From contig NZ_MVAD01000001.1 in NCBI RefSeq assembly GCF_002007115.1, positions 1,736,001 to 1,800,000 of the forward strand: a stretch of 64,000 bases of DNA, read 5' to 3'. Positions 26,201 to 33,969 of this stretch are shown piece after piece. Each line of letters begins with the position of its first letter. Positions within the stretch are counted from its first letter, which is position 1. Source of the DNA: Massilia sp. KIM. Lineage in GTDB: Bacteria > Pseudomonadota > Gammaproteobacteria > Burkholderiales > Burkholderiaceae_D. Below the pieces are notes generated by a model. It saw only the letters and a list, made by a program, of their open reading frames with translations, searched no databases and was not told the DNA's origin. Both the position numbers and the translations under genes were made by a program.

Positions 26201-26647
26201 GCCCCGCTGGCCACGACCACCGAGATCAACCTGCACGTGCCGGCCCTGCTGCCCTCCGACTACTGCGGCGACGTGCACGAGCGCCTCTCGATCTACAAGC
26301 GCCTGGCCAACTGCGAGTCGCAGGACAAGATCGACGACATGCAGGAAGAACTGATCGACCGCTTCGGCAAGATGCCGGACCCGGTGCGCGCCCTGATCGA
26401 GACCCACCGCCTGCGCATCGCCGCCAAGGCGGTCGGCATCGTCAAGATCGACGCCCACGGCGAAGCGGTGAACATGCAGTTCATGGAAAAGCCGCCGATC
26501 GACCCGATCCGGATCATCACCTTGATCCAGAAGAACCGCCACGTCAAGCTGGCCGGCCAGGACAAGCTGCGCATCAGCGCCGCCATGCCCGACCTGGCAG
26601 CCCGCGTGAACCAGGTAAAACAGACCATCAAACAACTGCTCGCCTAA
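23201..26647 (+). CDS. mfd: Transcription-repair coupling factor Mfd
   Basis: ATP-driven DNA translocase of 1148 aa that removes RNA polymerase stalled at DNA damage and recruits UvrA. The domains come in the usual order: UvrB-homology region (about 20-340, with DWETLPYD and YSVRGGLIDLFP), RNA-polymerase-interacting domain (about 480-560, IGDPVVHINHGIGRY), then the RecG-like motor with Walker A GDVGFGKTE, the helicase motif IIDEEHRFG, TATPIPRTL and QLRGRVGRS. A C-terminal inhibitory TRCF domain closes the protein. Length is normal and no key motif is missing. Confidence 0.97.
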   Translation: MPFDLKKHLPKPGHRFALPSLHGSSDAYALAVAALALKANKQMLTVIVASASDGQRLLDEIPWFAEGKLSCHLLPDWETLPYDAFSPHQDLVSERLATLHEIRNGQCDVLVVPATTALVRLAPPSFLAAYTFFFRQGENLDEAKLKAQLTLAGYTHVSQVMSPGEYSVRGGLIDLFPMGSALPYRLDLFGDEIETIRTFDADTQRSLYPVKEVRLLPGREFPMDEAARTGFRGRWRERFEGDPSRSPMYRDIGNGIAPAGIEYYLPLFFDQTASLFDYLPEESPLALVGDIDGAIQRFWSDTESRYRFLKADRERPLLEPRELFLSGEQFFTCAKPHGRWAIARDPASPASELTAPVPDIAVNRRLDDPLANLRAYLQRVDARVMICADSAGRRETLQQYFAEYKLDLAAVEGFEGLRATDARIALGVAPLQAGFELHDESAGHLVFITETELYAGSGRRAGKKKQEATSQVESMVRDLSELKIGDPVVHINHGIGRYMGLASMDLGEGETEFLHLEYAKDTKLYVPVSQLHVISRYSGASPEDAPLHSLGSGQWEKAKRKAAEQVRDTAAELLNLYARRAARQGHSFEYSAVDYENFATSFGFDETPDQAEAINNVIRDMTSGRPMDRLVCGDVGFGKTEVALRAAFIAVMGGKQVAILAPTTLLAEQHAQTFADRFADWPVKIAELSRFRTGKEVNSAIKGMAEGTVDIVIGTHKLLSSDVKFQRLGLVIIDEEHRFGVRQKEALKALRAEVDVLTLTATPIPRTLGMALEGLRDFSVIATAPQKRLAIKTFVRSEDGSIIREACLRELKRGGQIYFLHNEVETIENRRAMLQELLPEARIAVAHGQMHERDLERVMRDFVQQRFNILLCTTIIETGIDVPTANTIIMHRADKFGLAQLHQLRGRVGRSHHQAYAYLLVNDLQGLSKQAQRRLDAIQAMEELGSGFYLAMHDLEIRGAGEVLGENQSGEMLEVGFQLYSDMLNEAVKALKAGKEPDMSAPLATTTEINLHVPALLPSDYCGDVHERLSIYKRLANCESQDKIDDMQEELIDRFGKMPDPVRALIETHRLRIAAKAVGIVKIDAHGEAVNMQFMEKPPIDPIRIITLIQKNRHVKLAGQDKLRISAAMPDLAARVNQVKQTIKQLLA

Positions 26648-26654
26648 TCCATCC

Positions 26655-27503
26655 ATGACCATGAACCTGGTGCTTCAGGGGCCGCAGGCCTCGACCGACA
26701 CCCTGGCCCGGCTCGCCCAGCTCGCCCGGCCGGCCCGCAGCCTGCCGCTCGGCGCGCACGCGCTGCGCTGCGAAGACCTGCCCTACAGCCCGACCCTGCG
26801 GGCGGAGATCGAGCAAGCCGCCTTCGCGGCCGGGGTCGACGCCAGCTTCATCGAGGCCGGGCGCAGCCTGCGCGACTTCGGCCTGGTGGCGATGGACATG
26901 GACTCGACCCTGATCACCATCGAATGCATCGACGAGATCGCCGACATGCAGGGACTCAAGCCCCAGGTCGCCGAGATCACCGAGGCCGCCATGCGCGGCG
27001 AGCTCGATTTCGCGGCCAGCCTGACCCGGCGCGTGGCCCTGCTCGAAGGCCTGGACGCCAGCGCCCTGCAGCGCGTGTACGACGAGCGCCTGCGCATCTC
27101 GCCCGGCGGCGAGGCGATGCTGGCGGCGGTGCAAGCGGCCGGCCTCAAGACCCTGCTGGTGTCGGGCGGCTTCACCTTCTTCACCGAGCGCCTGCGCGAG
27201 CGTTTCAAGCTGGACTATGCCCACGCCAACGTGCTCGAGGTGCAGGACGGCAAACTGACCGGGCGTGTGATCGGCGGCATCGTCGATGCGGAAGAGAAAA
27301 AGCGCACCGTCCAGCGTGTCTGCGCGGAACTCGGCATCCCGACCAGCCGCGCCATCGTCATGGGCGACGGCGCCAACGACCTCCAGATGATGGGCGTGGC
27401 GGGGCTGTCGGTGGCCTTCCGCGCCAAGCCGGTGGTGCGGGCCCAGGCCAGCGTGGCCCTGAATTTCTCGGGCCTCGACGGGCTGTTGACTATCCTGGCC
27501 TGA
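26655..27503 (+). CDS. serB: Phosphoserine phosphatase SerB
   Basis: Last step of serine synthesis: hydrolyses O-phosphoserine. 282 aa. HAD motif I is MDMDSTL with the nucleophile Asp, followed by the substrate-specific IECIDEIAD; motif II is LVSGGFTFF, and motif III/IV is EKKRTVQ followed by MGDGANDLQMM. An N-terminal region of about 75 residues precedes the catalytic core, as in other SerB proteins. It starts 7 nt after mfd with no strong ribosome-binding site; a second Met two codons later is an alternative. Confidence 0.95.
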   Translation: MTMNLVLQGPQASTDTLARLAQLARPARSLPLGAHALRCEDLPYSPTLRAEIEQAAFAAGVDASFIEAGRSLRDFGLVAMDMDSTLITIECIDEIADMQGLKPQVAEITEAAMRGELDFAASLTRRVALLEGLDASALQRVYDERLRISPGGEAMLAAVQAAGLKTLLVSGGFTFFTERLRERFKLDYAHANVLEVQDGKLTGRVIGGIVDAEEKKRTVQRVCAELGIPTSRAIVMGDGANDLQMMGVAGLSVAFRAKPVVRAQASVALNFSGLDGLLTILA

Positions 27504-27515
27504 AGCATGGCGCCG

Positions 27516-27538
27516 GCCGTGCTGCCTGACGGCACGGC
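27516..27538 (+). terminator. Weak terminator-like hairpin after serB
   Basis: GCCGTGC and GCACGGC form a 7-bp stem with a 9-nt loop just after the serB stop. No T-run follows; GAAACGAAAATCG comes instead. Confidence 0.35.
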
Positions 27539-27678
27539 GAAACGAAAATCGACACACATGGCGAGGCAGCGCAAGCGCGCGCGCTTCTCCGGTTGGAAGC
27601 CGGCAGCCCCTGGACTAAGGTAAGGGTGCGGCCGGGACGTGGACGTTACCGAGGCCGCGTCACCGACAGGAGCCTGCC

Positions 27679-29001
27679 ATGCAAGGTCCAGCCACCCCGC
27701 TTTCCCCTTCCTCCCCGCCTCCTACGCGCGGCCTCGACGAGGCCGGCCCCGATCGCGCACGGCGCCGCCTGCTGGTCGGCGCACCGGCGCTGGCGGGCGC
27801 CCTTGCCGCACCCGCCCTGCCCGCGCTGGCCCAGGCCGGCCGCGCGCCGGCCTGGTATGCGGTCTGGGGCTGCGCCCCGGCCGGCCCGCCGCCGGCGGCC
27901 AGCACCCTGAGCATCAGCAACCAGACCCTGCGCCTGGTCGTGCGCGCCAGCCACGCGGCCGGACGGCTGCGCGTGCGCGTGTCGAACGAGATGGGCAGCA
28001 GCGACCTGCGCCTGGGCGGCGCCCATATCGGGCTGCGCAGCGCCGGCGCCAACCTGTACGCGGGCAGCAGCCGCCAGCTCAGCTTCGGCGGCCGGCCGGG
28101 GATCGTCATACCGGCGGGCGCGCCGGTGCTGTCGGATCCGGTCGATCTCTCCATCGGCGCCTTCGCCGACCTTGCGGTCAGCCTGTATTTCCCGGCTTCG
28201 GTACAGCTGAGCACGCTGCACAGCGCGGCCTACCAGACCAACTACATTTCCAGCAGCGGCGACCACGGCGCCAGCACGGCGCTGCCGGTACAGCGCACGA
28301 TCGGCTCCTGGCCCTTCCTGACCGAGGTCGAATCGGACCGCCGCGCCCCGGTGATCGTCGCGGTCGGCGATTCGATCACCGATGGCGTCGGCAGCACCTC
28401 GAACGCCAACCGCCGCTGGCCCGACTGGCTGGCGCGGCGCTTACAGGCCGAGCTTGCCAGCGCCGGGCCGTTTGCCGTGGTCAACCGCGGCATCGCCTCG
28501 AACCGCCTGCTGGCCGATCTCGGCACGGCGCTGCTGGCCGGCAAGGACTTGCTCGAACGTTTCGACCGCGACGTGCTGGCCACTGCCGGCGTCAGCGCAC
28601 TGTGCGTGCTCATCGGTATCAACGACATCGTCTACAGCCCCGTGGCTAACCTGGTCCGGGCCGAGGACATGGCGGCCGGCTACGGCCAGCTGATCGAACG
28701 CGCGCATGCGCACGGCATTCCCGTGATCGGCGCCACCCTGACGCCCTTCGAGGGCCAGGCCTATTTCACGCCGGCGCGCGAGACGGTGCGGCGCACCGTC
28801 AACGCCTGGCTGCGTTCCTCGGGACGCTTCGACCTGCTGGTCGACTGGGACGCCGCGCTGCGCGACCCGCAGGCACAGACCCGCCTGCGCAGCGACTACG
28901 ACAGCGGCGGCCACCTGCATCCCAACGACGCCGGCTACCAGGCGATGGCGGCGGCGGTGCCGCTGGCGGAACTGGGGGCGCTGGCGCGCGGAACGGGCTG
29001 A
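27679..29001 (+). CDS. Secreted SGNH/GDSL hydrolase
   Basis: Exported esterase-like protein of 440 aa. A basic RARRRLLVG stretch and Ala-rich hydrophobic region ending ALAQA look like a Tat-type signal peptide. A beta-sandwich-like N-terminal region (about 55-215) precedes the SGNH domain. Block I is VGDSITDG with Ser232, block III has GINDI, and block V is HLHPND with His414. Position 411, where family members usually have the catalytic Asp (DHLHPND), is Gly here, so the triad may be incomplete. The ATG follows ACAGGAG. It is a single gene; the natural ester is unknown, but plant-cell-wall acetyl esters are known substrates of some relatives. Confidence 0.85.
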   Translation: MQGPATPLSPSSPPPTRGLDEAGPDRARRRLLVGAPALAGALAAPALPALAQAGRAPAWYAVWGCAPAGPPPAASTLSISNQTLRLVVRASHAAGRLRVRVSNEMGSSDLRLGGAHIGLRSAGANLYAGSSRQLSFGGRPGIVIPAGAPVLSDPVDLSIGAFADLAVSLYFPASVQLSTLHSAAYQTNYISSSGDHGASTALPVQRTIGSWPFLTEVESDRRAPVIVAVGDSITDGVGSTSNANRRWPDWLARRLQAELASAGPFAVVNRGIASNRLLADLGTALLAGKDLLERFDRDVLATAGVSALCVLIGINDIVYSPVANLVRAEDMAAGYGQLIERAHAHGIPVIGATLTPFEGQAYFTPARETVRRTVNAWLRSSGRFDLLVDWDAALRDPQAQTRLRSDYDSGGHLHPNDAGYQAMAAAVPLAELGALARGTG

Positions 29002-29141
29002 CGCGGGTGAAACCAGGACGGCAGCCCGGCCGTTGTGCAGCCGGGCGGCGTGTCGGGGACGCCACGCCGTCTGTAACAAGCTGTAATTCCCCAGCATCCG
29101 GGCGCGGGAACTTTTATCATGCAAGTATCAGGAGGTTCGCC

Positions 29142-29549
29142 ATGAAAAAGTTTGCCATCATCATCGCATCGTGCGCCGGCCTGGCCGGCTGCGCTACCCA
29201 GGGGCCGGGCTATGCGACCCGCAACTATGTGCCGCAGGGCGATCCGAGCCAGTGGCAGGTGGTGTCGGTCACCCCGGTTCCGGTCGGCACCGGCGCCCGC
29301 GCCGCCGCCTCGGGCCAGGCCACTGAGCTCAGCCGCGGCCCGGTCGTAACCTACACCACGCCGACCACGGTCTCGCCGGTGTCGCCGGTGTACGTGCCGC
29401 AGCCAGTCTACGTGCCGCAACCGGTGTACGTAGAGCGGCCGCGCTACTGGTATCCGCCGGTCTCGATCGGCCTCGGCTTCGGTTTCGGCCGGGGCGGCTG
29501 GGGTCATCGGCGCGGCTGGGGCGGCCACATCGGCACCCACTGGCCCTGA
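29142..29549 (+). CDS. Small lipoprotein with Pro/Val/Tyr repeats and Gly/His/Arg/Trp-rich tail
   Basis: Predicted lipoprotein of 135 aa, lipobox LAGC with Cys17. The middle carries tandem YVPQPVYVPQPVYVE repeats. The end is Gly/Arg/Trp/His-rich (GFGRGGWGHRRGWGGH). The start has an AGGAGG site. No domain is recognised. A TATCAT at 29115-29120 may be the -10 box; a CTGTAA direct repeat lies just upstream. It is followed by a good terminator, so it is monocistronic. Confidence 0.75.
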   Translation: MKKFAIIIASCAGLAGCATQGPGYATRNYVPQGDPSQWQVVSVTPVPVGTGARAAASGQATELSRGPVVTYTTPTTVSPVSPVYVPQPVYVPQPVYVERPRYWYPPVSIGLGFGFGRGGWGHRRGWGGHIGTHWP

Positions 29550-29571
29550 ACCCATCGGGGCTTCGCTACCC

Positions 29572-29597
29572 AAGCCGGCGCCTGCCGGCTTTTTTTC
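29572..29597 (+). terminator. Rho-independent terminator
   Basis: AAGCCGGC and GCCGGCTT form an 8-bp stem with a GCCT loop and run into a T-tract. Textbook shape, directly after the lipoprotein gene. Confidence 0.85.
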
Positions 29598-29635
29598 GCC
29601 CGCGAGTCCACACGATCCCGAACGAGCCGTCTGGC

Positions 29636-29665
29636 TTGCCGTGTCGGCAAGGACGCGCTTACACT
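29636..29665 (+). promoter_or_regulatory. Promoter for the VOC-family gene
   Basis: TTGCCG and TACACT are separated by 18 nt, 60 nt before the start codon, just after the upstream terminator. This is one of the clearer sigma-70-like promoters in the window. Confidence 0.5.
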
Positions 29666-29724
29666 GGATGCAGCCGCGCAAGACGGCCTGTGCGAGGGTG
29701 CGACGCTCATCATTGGAGGAAAAC

Positions 29725-30204
29725 ATGGTCAGCAAAAACACGGTGTGTCTGTGGTTCGACAAGGATGCTTTGGACGCGGCGCAATTCTACGCCGACACCT
29801 TCCCCGACAGCGTCGTGCGGGCGGTGCATAGGGCGCCTGCGGACTATCCCTCAGGTAAAAAGGGCGATGTGCTCACGGTCGAGTTCACGGTGGCGGGCAT
29901 ACCCTGTATTGGCCTGAACGGTGGGCCGATCTTTCCCCATAGCGAAGCCTTTTCCTTCCAGATCGCAACCGAGGACCAGGAGGAGACGGACCGGCTCTGG
30001 AATGCCATCGTGGGCAATGGCGGCCAAGAAAGCGCCTGCGGGTGGTGCAAGGACAAGTGGGGGCTCAACTGGCAGATCACGCCGCGCGTGCTGAGCGAGG
30101 CGATTGCCGATCCCGACCCAGAGGCGGCAAGGCGAGCCTTCGAGGCGATGATGCAGATGCGGAAGATCGATATCGCGACGATTGAAGTGGCGCGACGCGG
30201 CTGA
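29725..30204 (+). CDS. PhnB-like VOC family protein
   Basis: Small cytoplasmic protein of 159 aa from the PhnB / 3-dmu-9_3-mt group of the glyoxalase-bleomycin-resistance superfamily. Landmarks are the N-terminal CLWFDKDALDAAQFYADTFPDS segment (key residues F..A..FY...F), GLNGGP, FSFQIATEDQEE and the late CGWCKDKWGLNWQITP motif. Catalysis has not been shown for most members. The start follows TGGAGGA. It sits alone between a terminator and a convergent cupin gene. Confidence 0.9.
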   Translation: MVSKNTVCLWFDKDALDAAQFYADTFPDSVVRAVHRAPADYPSGKKGDVLTVEFTVAGIPCIGLNGGPIFPHSEAFSFQIATEDQEETDRLWNAIVGNGGQESACGWCKDKWGLNWQITPRVLSEAIADPDPEAARRAFEAMMQMRKIDIATIEVARRG

Positions 30205-30289
30205 GGCCCTTGCTTGTTGCACGGGGAGCGCATTTCGCTTCCGGCGGCTGCGGGGAGAGATTTGCTGGCGCTTCGATGGAGCACGCAGA

Positions 30290-30327
30290 ACTTGGGTCCG
30301 CGCCTTCGCGGGGACGACGGCTCGGCC
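30290..30327. repeat. Intergenic GC-rich palindromic repeat, single copy
   Basis: The spacer contains a GTCCGCGCCTTCGCGGGGAC dyad (imperfect stem) of the kind found as scattered intergenic repeats in many proteobacteria. Only one copy is seen in the window, so its repeat nature rests on recollection rather than on comparison within this sequence. Convergent genes end on both sides. Confidence 0.35.
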
Positions 30328-30429
30328 GAGGTCAACGGTTCGGCCTGGGCCGACGGCTAAAACGGGACATGGGCGCAGCGGAGAGCTCGGGTGGCGACGG
30401 CCACGCGAGAGCCGCGTTCGCCCCCGGTC

Positions 30430-30816
30430 TCAGTGCCCGTGCTGGCGCTCGTACTCGTCCGCCTCGGCCTTGGTGGCGTGGATGATGCCGTCCGGATGCT
30501 CGGGCGGCGTGTACAGGGTGTACAGACGCATCGGCTCGCTCGTCGAGGTATTGATCACGTTGTGCTCGGTGCCGGCGGGAATCACGACGGCCACGCCGTC
30601 TTCCAGCTTGTGCTTCTCCCCGTCCAGCAGCGCCACGCCCTCGCCCGCTTCCACGCGGATGAACTGGTCGTGGCCCTCGTGGCGCTCGACGCCGATTTCC
30701 TCGCCCGGCTGCAAGGTCATGATCACCAGCTGGCTGCGCTGGGTGGTGTACAGGACCTCGCGGAAGTTGTTCCCTGCAAGCGTTTTTTCTTCGATGTTGA
30801 TGCTGTAGCCCGACAT
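30430..30816 (-). CDS. Cupin domain protein
   Basis: Single-domain cupin of 128 aa. Motif 1 is GVERHEGHDQFIRVEAGEG (key residues H..HDQ...E...G), and motif 2 includes VIPAGTEHNVIN, giving the usual two-His metal site. It resembles mannose-6-phosphate isomerase-like cupins, but the substrate is unknown. The start at MSGYSINIEEK has AGGAGA 6 nt upstream. It converges with the VOC gene and is separated by 112 nt from the next minus-strand gene upstream. Confidence 0.85.
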   Translation of the reverse strand: MSGYSINIEEKTLAGNNFREVLYTTQRSQLVIMTLQPGEEIGVERHEGHDQFIRVEAGEGVALLDGEKHKLEDGVAVVIPAGTEHNVINTSTSEPMRLYTLYTPPEHPDGIIHATKAEADEYERQHGH

Positions 30817-30928
30817 GTCTTCTCCTTGGAACGCAGCGGCCAGGGCCGTGCGCATGTTGCAGGCGGCTGCGCCGCCCAAGGGCACGATTGTATAAGAGCC
30901 AGGCGCAACGCGCATTGGAGCGCCTTGC

Positions 30929-31345
30929 TCAGGGCGCACCGAACAGGTCATGGGCGTCGAGGATGGCCCAGGCGATCTCGGGCCGCTCGGCCAGCCTGCG
31001 CCGCACCGCGGCCGGCACCGACTGCCTCAGCTTCTTGCACAGGCCGGGCTTTTCGTCGAGCACGATGAGGATGCCGCGCACCGTGCGGACCTCGTTCGGC
31101 CCCGGCGCGATGCGCAGCGCGGCGCCGATGTTGCGCTCGATGAGGGCCTGGACGTGGAGCAGGTCGGCGTAGCTGTCGACGCGCTCGATGCGCTCGATCA
31201 GTTTCTGTTCCTGCTGGCGGGTGATCATCAAGGGCCGATGGTCGCCCTGCGGGTCCGCCATCAGGCGCTCGCGCTCGCACACGCAGGCCCCGGGCGGGCA
31301 CTCGGTGCGGATCGGAAATGGGAAAGGCGTTGCGGCTTCGGTCAC
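30929..31345 (-). CDS. Conserved hypothetical protein with CPPGACVC motif
   Basis: Uncharacterised protein of 138 aa starting at GTG. The N-terminal third has a Cys-rich motif (CPPGACVCERE) that could bind a metal or form a disulfide, followed by a helical region (RQQEQKLIERIERV...) and the C-terminal WAILDAHDLF. It starts 3 nt after the stop of the Mut7-C gene, so both are almost certainly co-transcribed. No function can be assigned. Confidence 0.7.
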   Translation of the reverse strand: MTEAATPFPFPIRTECPPGACVCERERLMADPQGDHRPLMITRQQEQKLIERIERVDSYADLLHVQALIERNIGAALRIAPGPNEVRTVRGILIVLDEKPGLCKKLRQSVPAAVRRRLAERPEIAWAILDAHDLFGAP

Positions 31346-31348
31346 GCG

Positions 31349-32179
31349 TCAAGGATGGTGGTCGTTTTCCTCGGGTGATTCTACATCGGCGAAGCCGGCC
31401 AGGGTATCGGCGCCGGACTCGCGCACCGCCGCCAGCAGCGCATCCATGCGCCGGTAGTGCGACCCCTTCCAGTACACGCGCAGGCACTGGTCGCAGGTCG
31501 TGAAGCTGTCGTGCTGGGCCGCCACCGATGCCGGCAGGCGCGCGGCGACCTCCTCCTTGCCGACCGCGCGCAACTGGCGGTTGCAGTGCAGACAGAGCGA
31601 GAACGGACGCACCCGGTAGCCGAGATCGAGGCGCTGGAACAGTTCGCGCAACTGGTCCGGCGGGTCGAGCGCGTGGATGTAGCAGCCATGCAGGATCGCG
31701 CGGCGCTTGAGCAGCTCGCGGTCGCGCGTCAGCACGATGCGGTCCTGGTCATGGGCCAGGTCCTCGACGTCGTCGTCGTGATAATGGTTGTCGTAGAGGG
31801 TGTCGAAGCCGGCCATGCGCAGCAGGCGGGCCAGGCCGCCGAGATGGGAGTCGGCGACGAAGCGCATGCGTTCGCGCGGACGCTCGCGCAGGCGTTCGAG
31901 TGGCGACACCTCGTCCGGCTCCTCGCCGTGCGGCACCGCCAGCACCTCGAAGCGCGGATAGACGGCGACCCGGTCGCCTTCGCGCAGCACGCGGTCGAAG
32001 CCGCTCTCCTCGCCGTTGACCAGCACCGCCTCGACCTCCGTGTGGGGCACGCCCAGGGCCTCGATCATGTGCTTGGTGGTGGCCGCTTGCGCACAGACGG
32101 AGGCGAAATCGCGGCCGCGCCGCTCGCGCGGCAGGAAATCGTTCAGCTCATCGTGGAAACGGAAAATCGCGGTAACCAT
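31349..32179 (-). CDS. Mut7-C family protein with ubiquitin-like and PIN/RNase-like domains
   Basis: Protein of 276 aa. Residues about 1-85 form a ubiquitin/ThiS-like fold (a beta-rich region ending VAVYPRFEVL). Residues about 105-265 are the Mut7-C domain, a PIN-like putative RNase region with Asp-rich motifs (FVADSHLGGLARLLRM, LTRDRELLKR). A zinc-ribbon follows, with Cys pairs CLHC and CDQC. The start was set at MVTAIFRFHDE; an ATG eight codons upstream is possible. The fusion of ubiquitin-like and nuclease-like parts in this family suggests RNA metabolism, but activity is unproven. Confidence 0.85.
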   Translation of the reverse strand: MVTAIFRFHDELNDFLPRERRGRDFASVCAQAATTKHMIEALGVPHTEVEAVLVNGEESGFDRVLREGDRVAVYPRFEVLAVPHGEEPDEVSPLERLRERPRERMRFVADSHLGGLARLLRMAGFDTLYDNHYHDDDVEDLAHDQDRIVLTRDRELLKRRAILHGCYIHALDPPDQLRELFQRLDLGYRVRPFSLCLHCNRQLRAVGKEEVAARLPASVAAQHDSFTTCDQCLRVYWKGSHYRRMDALLAAVRESGADTLAGFADVESPEENDHHP

Positions 32180-32217
32180 GTGGACAGTATGGCACTTCCA
32201 CACAATGCTTGCACACT

Positions 32218-32967
32218 CTATCCGTGCATCAATTCAAGCGCGTTCGGGACCGATTCGCCGGCCGCCGTATTATCGAAGATGCACCAGCAAGTGCGGCCCG
32301 CGGCGGCCTGCGCATCGAGTTCGCGGCGGACTTCGGCGATGGCCTCGCGCGGGTAGCGCGAGTAGTAAATACGCGGCGCGCCATGCAGGCGCATGTAGAC
32401 GCCCTCCTCGCTGGTGGGCTGGTGCGGGCCCGGCTGGCCGGCAGGCGGATCGGCGATCACGCGCACCACGCGGCGCTCGCGCAGCAGCTCGGTGGCCGGC
32501 TCCGAAAACCAGCTCGGGTGGCGGGCCTCGAACGCGATCATGCAGCCGAACAGCTCCTGCAACTGGCCGAAGAAGCCGCGCGCCGGTTCGTCCGTGAAGC
32601 CGAACTTGGGCGGGAGCTGCACCAGCAGGCAGCCGAGCTTGTCGCCCAGGCGGCCGGCCTCGCGCGCGAACTGGGCCAGTTGCGGCCCGCACTCGCCCAG
32701 GCGCGCATCGTGGCTGATGGCGCGCGGCACCTTGACCGCGAAGCGGAAGGCGTCCGGCACGCTGTCGGCCCAGCGCGCATAGGTCTCGGGCTTGTGCGGG
32801 CGGTAGAAAGAGGAATTGATCTCGACGGCGGGGAAAACGGACGCATAGCGTTCGAGGTGGCTGCCGCCGGCCGGGAAGGCGTCGAAGTGTTCCTTGCGCA
32901 GGTTCCAGCCGGCGCATCCCACCAGGATGCGACCGCTTCCTGCGCCCTGCTGTGCGGGTGCGCTCAT
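32218..32967 (-). CDS. DUF72 family protein
   Basis: TIM-barrel-like protein of 249 aa from the DUF72 (YecE) family, function not established. Landmarks are VGCAGW at the N-terminus, a VEINSSFYRPHKPETY segment, KVPRAISHDARL, LLVQLPPKFGF, FEARHPSW and YMRLHGAPRIYYSRY. The start at MSAPAQQ is a judgement; no strong ribosome-binding site is visible. It is divergent from trxC. Confidence 0.88.
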   Translation of the reverse strand: MSAPAQQGAGSGRILVGCAGWNLRKEHFDAFPAGGSHLERYASVFPAVEINSSFYRPHKPETYARWADSVPDAFRFAVKVPRAISHDARLGECGPQLAQFAREAGRLGDKLGCLLVQLPPKFGFTDEPARGFFGQLQELFGCMIAFEARHPSWFSEPATELLRERRVVRVIADPPAGQPGPHQPTSEEGVYMRLHGAPRIYYSRYPREAIAEVRRELDAQAAAGRTCWCIFDNTAAGESVPNALELMHG

Positions 32968-33061
32968 CGTCGGGCTGCGAATGTCGATGGGCCCGATTCT
33001 ACGGAAAGCCCGACCGGCACGGCGCATGGATGCCCCCAGCGCGCGTTGCGGCGGGTGGGCA

Positions 33062-33067
33062 TACAAT
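33062..33067 (+). promoter_or_regulatory. -10 box for trxC
   Basis: TACAAT lies 46 nt before the trxC start codon chosen here. No matching -35 box was found at the right distance. Confidence 0.35.
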
Positions 33068-33107
33068 ACCGCGAATGAGCACCGGGACCCGAACCGAGGA
33101 GAACACC

Positions 33108-33545
33108 ATGAGCGACCCGCTTCACATCGTCTGTCCGCATTGCGATGCGGTCAACCGCCTGCCCCAGGCCCGGCTGCAGGATGCGCCGGTATGCGGCAAA
33201 TGCGCGCAACTCCTGTTCAACGGCCGTCCGCTCGACGTCGACAGCGCGCGCTTCGAGAAGCACGTCTCGCGCAACGACATCCCGGTGCTGGTCGATTTCT
33301 GGGCTGAGTGGTGTGGGCCGTGCAAGACCATGGCGCCGCATTACTCCCAGGCCGCCCAGCGCCTGGAGCCGGGTGTGCGCCTGCTCAAGGTGGATACCGA
33401 ACGCAGCCAGGACCTGGCGGCGCGTTTCGGGATCCGCAGCATTCCGACCCTGGCGCTGTTTCGCGGCGGACGCGAGGTCGCGCGCCAGCCCGGGGCCATG
33501 GATGCCGGCAGCATCACCGTCTGGGTGAACCGCCACGCCGCCTAG
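33108..33545 (+). CDS. trxC: Thioredoxin 2 (TrxC)
   Basis: Cytoplasmic disulfide reductase with an N-terminal zinc-binding region, 145 aa. Cys9, Cys12, Cys29 and Cys32 form the zinc ribbon that distinguishes TrxC from TrxA; the active site WCGPC has Cys69 and Cys72. The cis-Pro loop is SIPTL. GAGGAGA precedes this ATG; an in-frame ATG 11 codons upstream is possible but lacks that site. TrxC in other proteobacteria is induced by oxidative stress. Confidence 0.95.
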   Translation: MSDPLHIVCPHCDAVNRLPQARLQDAPVCGKCAQLLFNGRPLDVDSARFEKHVSRNDIPVLVDFWAEWCGPCKTMAPHYSQAAQRLEPGVRLLKVDTERSQDLAARFGIRSIPTLALFRGGREVARQPGAMDAGSITVWVNRHAA

Positions 33546-33603
33546 CCCGCGGCACCCCGAATCGGTTATCATCCATGCAACACCAACCCTTTTGGAGCAG
33601 CCC

Positions 33604-33966
33604 ATGTCCCAGGAACTCGTTCTCGACCGCGTCACCGAAGATGCGAAGCAGTTCGCGCGCATCCTCTACGTGGTGCACGCGCTCACCTTCTTCTTCTCGG
33701 TCGGCACGCTGTCGATCCTGGTGCTGATCGTCAATTACGTGAAGCGTCCGGATACCCAGGGCACGATCGTGTATTCGCACCACACCTGGATGATCCGTTC
33801 GTTCTGGTGGTATCTCGCCTGGATGATCTTGGGTGGCGTCATCTGGGTCACCCTGATCGGGATCCCGCTCGCGATGCTGATCTGGGGCGTGGCATGGCTG
33901 TGGATGGCCTACCGCATCATCCGCGGCTTTATCGACCTCAACAACAACAAGCCGATGCCGGTCTGA
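33604..33966 (+). CDS. Small integral membrane protein (DUF4870-like)
   Basis: Membrane protein of 120 aa with three hydrophobic segments (about 24-43, 66-81 and 83-104) and little outside the membrane. It resembles DUF4870 / YidX-type proteins. The start follows TTTTGGAG. Function unknown. It lies between trxC and a convergent PLP-enzyme gene with only 3 nt between the stops. Confidence 0.75.
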   Translation: MSQELVLDRVTEDAKQFARILYVVHALTFFFSVGTLSILVLIVNYVKRPDTQGTIVYSHHTWMIRSFWWYLAWMILGGVIWVTLIGIPLAMLIWGVAWLWMAYRIIRGFIDLNNNKPMPV

Positions 33967-33969
33967 TTC

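Noticed and set aside
23225..26662. 1145-codon minus-strand frame opposite mfd
   Set aside because: Shadow frame with biased Val/Gln/His/Gly composition; the plus strand is a complete Mfd.
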